64,000 nt of DNA from Manduca sexta (Eukaryota; Arthropoda; Insecta; Lepidoptera; Sphingidae), in assembly GCF_014839805.1 (NCBI RefSeq), contig NC_051140.1, positions 8,763,826-8,827,825 on the forward strand, read 5' to 3'. Made by a program: the position numbers and the translations under genes. Positions 55,801 through 64,000 of the stretch are shown piece after piece (position 1 is the first letter of the stretch; the number at the start of each line of letters is the position of its first letter). The notes under the pieces are model-generated. The model saw only the letters and a list, made by a program, of their open reading frames with translations. It ran no database searches and had not been told where the DNA came from.

Positions 55801-57109
55801 AATATAATAATGTTCTATAGTCCCTACCCATGTGTTCAGAGCCTAATATTTAAGTCCCGAGTATTTTACACCCAGACGTCGTCGCATAGACCACTTCCCT
55901 TATTATGCGCCATTAGTACTCCTTAGTTGGCCTTACTCGTGTTTCCGTTGATATAGAACCGATATAATTATTCAATTATTCCCTTCGACGATTTAAACGT
56001 TATTTCTAATAGATATGACTCACTTTACGTTGTAATAAGGTATTGATAATTCGCTTTGTTCTTATAATTTGAGATAGACCAAAATTCGCCTTTAGGGTTA
56101 ATAATAATTGTGTAAGAACGTTTAACATTTATTTAAATTTTTTATAATGATAATTATATAAATCCTGTAACGAAGAGACTCGTGGTGGACCAGTCGACCA
56201 TTGGTAAGTATATTGGCAGGCACTCTTTTATTTTATAATTATAGACCAATTATATTGCGAGAACATTTTTGCAAAGATATCGTTTTGTAAATTGATATAA
56301 CGTTAAGAACAACAAACAAGTTTTAATCGTAAAATCTGCGGCAGTTAAATGGTACGATTTTATTGCGCCTGTCTTGAAATCCTTTTTAAGGACTTGTTGG
56401 TTGTTATAAATGGAAACTAGTAAACAAATGAGCTAAAGTTAAATTGATTAAAATGTGACAAGTCGCAAACTGCACAATATTGTCTTCTTTTTATTTAAAA
56501 TGTTTATTAATTAGTGAAGATATTATGAACATTTTATTTTAAAAAAAATGTGTTATTATTCCAAATTAAGATTTATTATAAAGTTAGCAAATCCTACACT
56601 ATGAATAAGTGACAAATAAAATTGCAAATCAAACAGGACAAAACTTACTGCAATGTAGCTTAAACAAGGACAAAATAAATGAAACACTTTTGAACACCAT
56701 TATCAGTATTTTGTTAATATTTTTTCATATTTATGTTTAACAAGAAGTAAAAACCGGGATTCTTAATAAAGAATGTTACTATGATAAAGATAGCCGCAGG
56801 TAAGAAGCATATTTCAACGAAACTGAGCGTCGCTTATAAAGTTAAAAATAAAAGGATGAAATATGGTTGTAAATTCAATATATTAGACAGCTAATTATGA
56901 AATAAATCATAACTTATAAAGAAATCTGCTAAAAATATATATTATCATGCCCGAACGAGTTTAGCGTCTAAGTAACAATATGTGATTATTAAAGTATATT
57001 ATAAATACTATGATTTATCACCTATTTTAGGTTATGGGATCGAAGAAATAAATCTCTGGTAAAAAAAAAAAAAAAACTTTAAACATAATAGAAAGAATTT
57101 GAATCATAC
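52863..57109. other. Repeat-poor unique AT-rich DNA
   Basis: Over 4 kb without a recognised repeat family. Short frames such as the 85-codon minus frame at 54519-54776 are not convincing. A poly-A run of 17 lies near 57060-57076 beside the next repeat. Confidence 0.5.
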
Positions 57110-57500
57110 TTAAGACTATCGTCTAGACCCTAGACAGTCCATTTCGCCCGTACTAACTGCTACCAAAACTTCTACATGGAAAAATAAATTACTTTTTAGC
57201 ATATTGTAACAGCACACCACATGCCAAGCAAAGCCAGCTATGTGGTAAACCATGCCGCGAAGGTTATGTACCTTCAATCGAGAGAACCAGGCAGCGGCGG
57301 CCCTAAACAACGCGAGGCCCCAGGCGAAAGCAAAAAGAAACAGACGCGAGGCTCCGGGCAGAGTAAAAAAAAAACGGTCCCCTGTTTTAACAGTTTCGTC
57401 GGTAAGAACGTAAAAAAAGGTCCTGCGAGGCACGCCTTGCCCGGTTCGCCTCCCCCAAAGGCCGCCACTGCAACCAGGACTATCAACATTGTCTATGGTC
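57110..57500 (-). repeat. Dispersed GC-rich repeat family F, copy 2 (longer)
   Basis: On the minus strand: GCGGCCTTTGGGGGAGGCGA, ACCGGGCAAGGC, CTCGCAGGACCTTTTTTTAC, CCGACGAAACTGTTAAAACA, CTCTGCCCGGAGCCTCGCGT, CTTTCGCCTGGGGCCTCGCG and TTTAGGGCCGCCGCTGCC, then a 3' region (TTTACCACATAGCTGGC) absent from 18905. It forms part of the 218-codon minus frame 57116-57772, which is therefore not a gene. Confidence 0.65.
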
Positions 57501-57654
57501 CGCCGTTGGTGTTTTGTGATATGAAACCCAACTGTTAAATGGACTGATATAAATACGCGAGGCATTAATTTCAGAGGACATTCAATTGTCTGCATTAGTA
57601 TAAGGCGGAACGCTGTCCGTTTATTAAATATAACTAAGTCATTTGCATTTATAT

Positions 57655-57960
57655 TTACTAGTGGTAGATATCTCATATGTGAGAGTCCGCCTGGGTAGGT
57701 ACCACCGCAATGTCTATTGCTGCTGGCAAGCAGCAAAATGTAGTCACTGTTGTGTTCAGGTTTGAAGGACATTGTAACCAGTCTAACTACTCGACATAAT
57801 AAGACTTAACATCTCAAGTATTAGGACGGCGAGCGCAGTGTGATATCAAACAATACTTTGTAATTCAAGGTGTTGGATGGTGGTTCTACTGTTTATGGGG
57901 GGTCGTATCGCTTAACATCAGGCAAAGGGCAAGCTCGTATCGTCATTAAAAAAAAAATAA
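57655..57960 (+). mobile_element. Retroposon family G, copy 2
   Basis: TAGTGGTAGATATCTCATAT, GTGAGAGTCCGCCTGGGTAG, CACCGCAATGTCTATTGCTG, TTCAAGGTGTTGGATGGTGG and GGCAAGCTCGTATCGTCATT end in an A-rich tail with AAT repeats. The same family on the minus strand is at 30405. It lies directly upstream of family F in opposite sense. Confidence 0.8.
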
Positions 57961-59799
57961 TAATAAATAATTTCACCCTTGTGTTTTAATATAATCATCG
58001 TCATCGCACAATATTTAAGATCGCGCAGGCTGCATTTAGAGTATAAAAGGGTATCTAATCTGAATGTCAAGTGTGTCGTCCTTTTATTAAATTTTATAGC
58101 AGTCCCGCTACAATGTCAGACGCGTTTGAATATGGGCCTTAACTGGATAAGAAAGCTTTAACTGGACAGCCAAAACATTTAGGCTCCTCATATTTTTTTT
58201 CGAACTGAAATTGAATTTCGCCATTTATTCTTATAGTATGGTTATTGGATTTTGACCTTTTGAAGTAGGTATTAAATTTAGAATTATCTTTTTATTTAAC
58301 CGTGTGATAAAAACACAAACGTTAGTCGTGAGGTTTTACGTTTTAATACACTTTAGCTTATGTGATATTTAAATTAGAACACAAACCATACATTACAGCA
58401 ATAATCATTTTTAAAAATAAACATTAAAACAGATTAAAACGAAACAAAACAAAAGAAAATCGAAAATATGACAAAGTCTTACACACACTAACAAATATTT
58501 CATAGTCGGTAACTAAGTAAGAGAAAGCTGAATTAGACTTTACTCAGTTCTAGAACTCTAAATCCTTAGGTGGAATATCGCAGACTCCAAAATGGATCCA
58601 GCTTGATTTATTATTAATCTTCTTGAGTAACTCCTACCTTTGCATTTGATTTATTACGTTATTCAATTTTGTTAACATAATTTTTAAATTTAACCTTCTA
58701 AGTAATTTCTTAGAATTACGCAGTATAAATCACTTCCTGAGAAAAATACAGCACAATTTTTGGTAGCTCATTAGAATTTCGACTTAGCTTGAGCTATTTG
58801 AAAACGTTTACAACCTGTAATATTTAGTGCATGTGGAATGGAGATGCTTATTCTGAACAATTATGTTTTTTCTCGAATTATTTAATCTTCTGTATGTTAC
58901 TATACCTTGGCCGGTAAGAGTTTGATCCAAACAAAAAATCGAACAACTGCGCGTTGAACTCACATATCGAGGGTTTCATACAAATTTGTAGTTTAGGTAT
59001 CTTAGTATATATTATGTAAGTTCAAACCAGAGAAACTTAACCTTGCTGTTGGATCCGCAGACACAGTTATTGCAACAACTGCAATTAATAAGTTTGAAAT
59101 AGTAAATTTGCTTTTTTCCTTGTTTTTAAAGTACATATTTACAGTTTCATATTTTTCCTTTATATGTGCTGTAAGACTTGGCTTCTTGTCAAAATTCATA
59201 GTTCTAGGTCAACAGGAAGTACCCTACAAGTTTTGATTCCCTTCTGAAATCATTTAACATGCGACATAAACGGTCATAAAAGTTTAATTTTTCACAACGG
59301 AAATTACATTAGACTTGAGTATTTGATATACTCTACTTGATACCTCGAATTCCGGCGAAAAAAGAATCTTTACACACAAACAGATCAACAAAGTGATTTT
59401 ACACTGGTATAATAATAATGTAATAAATATAGTTATCTTATTTTTGGATTAATTACCCGTTCCAAATAAAACCTAATTTTATATATTCTTAATATAAAAT
59501 GACCCTTACCCACCCTTATCAAAGGAAAAATCACCAACATAAAAGTAAAAACTCTAGTGTAAAATCATCCTACGCAATGCTGTGCAACAAATAACATCAA
59601 AAGACAAAAATAAACTAATCAAAATTATGTGAACAGTAATTTATATTTCGGTGCAGGTAAAATTAGGGGTCGAATCGTAGGATGGTCGCCCACAAAGGTT
59701 GGAGTGGTCTGGGAAGGACGCAAGAACTTTTGTAGCAACTGAGTTGGTTTTTAGATTAAGATACTTAAAGGTTTCTTGTAGGGGATGGGCTACTAGGTT
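57961..59799. other. Unique AT-rich noncoding DNA
   Basis: No clear repeat or gene. From about 59650 the sequence (GGTCGCCCACAAAGGTTGGA) becomes more GC-rich and may be an outer part of the next retroposon. Confidence 0.45.
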
Positions 59800-60075
59800 A
59801 CCACCCAATGTCTATTTTTAACGCCAAGCGGCAGTGTGAATAAGTCGTGTACTGGTTTAAAAAAAATTGTAATCAACGCAATTACTGGGCGGGCATTATG
59901 GGATTACATCTTACGTCTAAGGATGACGAGCGCAGAAAAATGCCACGCAGTAGGTAATTTATAATTTAAAATTTTGGATGGTGTTTGCTTCTAAGTACTG
60001 TTTATGAGTGGTCGTATTTGCAATCATTAGGCGAGCGGTATACTCGTTTCGCCATTGCATTACAATAAAAAAGGT
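59800..60075 (+). mobile_element. Retroposon family G, diverged copy
   Basis: TACCACCCAATGTCTATTTT, CGCCAAGCGGCAGTGTG, TTACGTCTAAGGATGACGAG, CGCAG, ATTTTGGATGGTGTTTGCTT, CTGTTTATGAGTGGTCGTAT and CATTAGGCGAGCGGTATACT keep family order, then CATTGCATTACAATAAAAAA. A GGGCGGGCATTATGGGATTA block is extra compared with 57655. Confidence 0.65.
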
Positions 60076-60935
60076 GGTTGGTACTTATGTGCATCACGAG
60101 GAAAAGTAGAAATTAAAGAAAGTAATACTCGTACATTACTAAAAAATGCAATTGAATGTAAAAGTCTTCCTTTCAGTTACTAATAATACGGTATTATTAG
60201 TAATTCTTATTACTAATTTTACGATATTTTTTACTATACTTGGTTTTTGTAAAAACAATTTTAGTAAATTCAGTTATTTTACCAAGCGTGATTTTTTCTT
60301 AAAATACTTAAAATTTCACTTTTTTGTAGGGATTATTAATTTTATTCATTGTATAGAAAAATAATCAGAGGATCAGAAGTTGATGTAAATATCGTAATTC
60401 AATTATATAAATAATGGCTTTGCTGAAATTTATCGCTTCGAGATTAAAAGTTATTTTCCACACTAAACACCTTCTAATTATGAATATATTCCGCTTTTAT
60501 TATTAATATTTTTATGCATATTTGTCCTTTAACAGGCCCAGAACACCTTTACCTCTTATCTTTAAAAAATTTCGAAGCAAATAAAACTTAATTACGTATA
60601 CAACATGCACTTTAAATTCACTTAAATGTAACCGTTTTCTTTATATTTAAAATTCAGTTTAATAATTATCCACAAACCATTATGCTTTCAACACTTTGTT
60701 TTTGTCATTGGCAAAAAGCTTTAAATAAAATCGCAAATAATTTCTTTGCGACGAGCGATCCAAAGTGTATAAAGAATTAAATGTGTATTTTTTAGTTTTC
60801 TTTATTTAATTAAATAGACTTTTATTTTTTAAGTGTCCCTCTAGTTATTAATGGAGAGCGGTGAATCCTTTACATTACCACTAACTCTTGCGGCTTGCTA
60901 AAATGGACTTTACACTATTGATTAATACCTTCTTA
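60076..60935. other. Unique AT-rich noncoding DNA with a 27-bp palindrome
   Basis: TTACTAATAATAC, one G, then GTATTATTAGTAA (60177-60203) is a perfect dyad. The frame at 60146-60364 is very Phe/Ile-rich, starts at a non-ATG codon and is not convincing. Confidence 0.5.
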
Positions 60936-61300
60936 ACCAAATTTCGGCCACGGTGGGCAATCTCAACGAAGATGCGCCAGATACGCAGGAGATATTATAG
61001 TGCATAAGTGTGTGCACAATACACAGGTGCACTGTTCTGTTCTTTCACTCTTATAGTCCGGTGATACAGCAATTCGACATGACCGGAGAGAGATCAGGAA
61101 CAAGACCAACGGCTTTACATGCTTTACGGTTCATGGAGGTATCATACCGCCAATTGTCTGTCTCCGAGCTGCGACTAAGTAGTTTTTTTGGAAAAACCCA
61201 CTCACAATTAGTTGTCGTCCGACCCAGGGATTCGAACCAAGGATCACAGCGATAGCTATACTCGTACTGTGTACAATTACAACTACGCCGTCGAGGCAAA
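60936..61300 (-). mobile_element. tRNA-derived SINE family 3, full length
   Basis: On the minus strand the head GCCTCGACGGCGTAGTTGTA and B box CCTTGGTTCGAATCCCTGGG resemble the family 2 head. The body differs: GAGTGGGTTTTTCC, AGTCGCAGCTCGGAGACAGA, GAACCGTAAAGCATGTAAAG, CTATAAGAGTGAAAGAACAG, GTGCACCTGTGTATTGTGCA and a GGCCGAAATTTGGTTAAGAA end. Only one copy in the window. The frames at 61010-61299 are SINE sequence. Confidence 0.75.
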
Positions 61301-61929
61301 GTCTACACTATAGTCGCTAAATAAAGTATGTTTAACACCCTAACATACGAACAAACGAATCTATAATGGTTCCTTGTTTGCTAAAGAACCCTAAAAATGC
61401 TTTTACTTCTCGCAAGTATTTTTTCATATAAATTATCAACTCATAACAAACGATACTTATGGTTCTGGCGCGCCAGATTGTGTCACAAATTCTTTGTTTT
61501 ATGAGCAAACTGGGACCTCATACAAATTGTAAACCCTCTAAGTAAAAAGAAAAAGGTGAATGAAGAACACGTGAAAAAAGTTCTGAGAAGTTTTCAGGCA
61601 TTCAGAATGTTTTCGTATGCGATTCGCTAGAACTTTTTAAAGTGCACGGTTTTCAAGTCTCCTAATAGCACATTGGGGACAATGTCGATGATCGTCGAGA
61701 AGGGGTACTTTAGCTTTAGTACGATATTACTTCGGCATACTACGTACAAATACAAATAAAAATTTAATTAAGTATAAATTAATAAAAATATATTATATTT
61801 AAAAACAAATTATACCTATACTAAATAATATTAAACTCCACATCCCGTGCAACGAGTTGTGTCGGTACTTGACAAAATATTAATTACGAGCTTTGTGAAT
61901 TTTATCCTAATATCAAAAATTCACAGCAA
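61301..61929. other. Unique AT-rich noncoding DNA
   Basis: No repeat family or gene is recognised. Confidence 0.45.
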
Positions 61930-62259
61930 ATAATAATAATAATATCAGCCCTGTATTATATACTTGCCCACTGCTGAGCACGGGCCTCCTCTACTACTGA
62001 GAGGGATTAGGCCTTAGTCCACCACGCTGGCCTAGTGCGGATTGGTAGACTTCACCCACCTTCGAAATTCCTATAGAGAACTTTTCAGATGTGCAGGTTT
62101 CCTCACGATGTTTTCCTTCACCGTTAAAGCGAACGATAAATTCACAAAGCATACACACATGATTTTTTAGAAAAGTCAGAGGTGTGTGCCCTTGGGATTT
62201 GAACCTGCGGACATTCGTCTCGGCAGTTCGTTACACACCCAACTAGGCTATCGCCGCTT
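61930..62259 (-). mobile_element. SINE family 1 (Metulj-like), full length
   Basis: On the minus strand: GCGATAGCCTAGTTGGGTGT (A box), CGCAGGTTCAAATCCCAAGG (B box), AACATCGTGAGGAAACCTGC, CCGCACTAGGCCAGCGTGG, CTCTCAGTAGTAGAGGAGGC and ACAGGGCTGATATTATTATT tail. It is very close to the copy at 26785. The 90-codon frame 62142-62414 is partly SINE. Confidence 0.9.
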
Positions 62260-64000
62260 TTTACTAGGCAAAATGAGACAAGTAAGTATAATATGCAACA
62301 GAATTCAATTAGAACTTCGATCACTTTACCTTCACTACTGCTTCCGGGTCGTCCATTAATCGCGCAATTTCTAAACCAAAAAGCGGCGCGTGACCTTTGA
62401 CTCACCGTTGCCAAGCAATGATTTCCCCCCTCTGCGCGACAACATTCATGTACAAATATGTTTTTTTTACACTTTCCTTTATTCTTTTTAAGGGTCTAAT
62501 ACAAACTGCAACATATTAAAGTCTGTCTGAACATTTTTATCTCGATGCTGAATTTACCAAAATTTAATCCGATGATACCTGTATTTAAAGATTTTTCTAA
62601 ACATTTCAATATCTTAACTTTGTACAAAAAAAAACACGTGACTTTGAGTAAAGAGGAGCGGAGGTAGTCTTAAACCTCACCACATATCACCAGAAAGAGC
62701 GAAGAGATTAAAAAGCTCCTAAAAAAATCACATATGGATGACCCCTTCCCCACATTCGTACCAGTAGAAATGGTTTCAACAACCCACATCGCCCATTTTG
62801 TGTAGAATAATATGGCGCAATCGCAGCCATGTGGTATCCAACGTTTTAGTTTGTTGTACATCGTTAGCACTGCATCTGATTCTGTAAATAGATAGATGGA
62901 TTTCACTCGCGTTAACCCATAAAGATTGGAAAATGGTTCCGGTGAAATTTTCATATACATGGCGTAGTACATTGAGATCTTATAGTTGTTATATTTGAGT
63001 TAAAACGTCTATGGATAATATAAATTTAAACATATTTGTACAAAAATAAACTAATGTGATATTGAAATAGAGTTTTATAATTTTTAATGATTAATTATTA
63101 GCCTGACACGATAAACTGACTACAGTTTACTTTTTAGTAAATTATAGTCCATAAAGTTAGGCAACGAGAGACGTTACATCCCTTGGCAATTGCCAAAATA
63201 ATATTAATCTGCCTACGCTACATTTTCATTAATAACATAATTAGTTTTTTGTTAATAATTATGCTTGGACCTAAAGTGTTAGATAATATTTTACTATTCT
63301 TACAGTTTTAAGAGCACTTTTAATAGTTACTTTGGATAATCAATATTTAATTATGATTATGGAAATTAATATAATTTATTATTAACACTAGAGAAGAACA
63401 AGCAACTAACTCCAATGTTGTTTTTGTTGTTTCAATCAGTTTAAAATACAATAATGACTACAAATTTATTAAAACAACACTTTTGATGATTTTATGATTT
63501 GAAATACTCCAGATCATTTCATTATATAGTATAATATTTAGAATATTCTCTACGGCTCATGACAGTTGACCTTTTTACTTTCTTATCCAGATTTGGAATA
63601 CTGGCTGTATTTTTATTTTGTGACACGTGGTTCGCCTACGTACAACAGTGTGGGCGTCGAAACAGTGTGTGCATTAGCGCCCCACTTCCCACGAATCTGG
63701 AAAAACATAAAGTAAGGTAAAATATTGCAAAGACATTATGAGGAAATTAAGACTTTGTTTATGAACTATGTATCAGAGTTTGTAGTTTTATATAGAGATA
63801 GGGCATACGACAAACTTAATTAAATACTTATAAGACGTTAACATTACTGTGAATAAAACTAAAACAAACTTAGCGTTAAAATTATGAAAATTAAAAAAAT
63901 TAATTGTAAAACTGCAAATTTACATTTGTTAAATGTATTAAAACTTATTTAAACTCTACATTGCTCGTCAACTCACACTTCCAAGAACATTAACAAGTCA
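62260..64000. other. Unique noncoding DNA with one GC-richer block
   Basis: At about 62668-62796 the plus strand reads HITRKSEEIKKLLKKSHMDD then PFPTFVPVEMVSTTHIAHFV before a stop. The opposite strand holds a 100-codon frame (62670-62972). I cannot assign either; a worn exon or mobile-element protein is possible. The rest is AT-rich without recognised repeats. Confidence 0.35.

Noticed and set aside
57116..57772. 218-codon minus-strand open frame, the longest apart from gap artefacts
   Set aside because: It is made of retroposon family G (57655 on) and repeat family F (57110-57500) joined by chance. Both families recur elsewhere with the frame broken.
61220..61300. tRNA gene on the minus strand
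   Set aside because: It is the head of SINE family 3, with weak acceptor pairing and a SINE body downstream.
1..64000. LTR retrotransposon or endogenous virus
   Set aside because: I found no paired long terminal repeats, primer-binding site or gag/pol/env-type frame.
1..64000. Conserved microRNA genes
   Set aside because: A by-eye look for a few widely conserved insect microRNA sequences found none; this was not exhaustive.

Overview
The window looks like lepidopteran (butterfly or moth) nuclear DNA, probably nymphalid-like. It is strongly AT-rich, has no bacterial-style gene packing, and is full of repeats I recognise as typical of Lepidoptera: tRNA-derived SINEs whose tails end in ATT repeats, short Helitrons ending in CTAG after a GC-rich hairpin, TTAA- and TA-flanked foldback elements, and a 5'-truncated LINE with a target-site duplication. 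The species cannot be fixed from sequence alone. There is one assembly gap of exactly 500 N (16001-16500).

I find no intact protein-coding gene. The open frames are short, mostly fall inside repeats or AT-rich DNA, and some start at non-ATG codons. The only coding signals I would keep are a THAP-type zinc-finger exon fragment (34664-34734) inside a composite transposon, a C-terminal LINE polymerase remnant (8233-8388, minus strand), and a weak candidate first exon with a good splice donor (42175-42194).

Layout. 1-10.1 kb: Helitrons (1154, 3277, 8533), a SINE nested in a Helitron (6060-6826), and a SINE nested in a LINE tail between 12-bp duplications (7956-8400). 10.1-20.9 kb: mostly unique DNA, a perfect 25-bp hairpin (11460), a Helitron pair (12960-13492), and the gap, whose right edge cuts a SINE. 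20.9-36.2 kb: the repeat-dense core, with Helitrons, SINEs, a TA-flanked MITE, two near-identical 0.85-kb Helitrons (27118, 32631) and a 2.1-kb composite element (34057-36191) with inverted arms of about 175 bp and the THAP exon. 36.2-42.7 kb: nearly repeat-free unique DNA ending at the candidate first exon. 42.7-47.8 kb: a Helitron, a retroposon, a 206-bp TTAA foldback element, a SINE-derived palindrome and a second MITE copy. 47.8-64 kb: mostly unique DNA, with a tandem Helitron pair (50821-51287), degraded retroposons and two full-length SINEs on the minus strand (60936, 61930).

Nothing here forms an operon or pathway. The window reads as intergenic or intronic DNA shaped by repeated and nested mobile-element insertion. 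Element family names come from memory of lepidopteran repeats and were not checked against a repeat library. Strand for repeats is given relative to the element's own 5'-to-3' direction.
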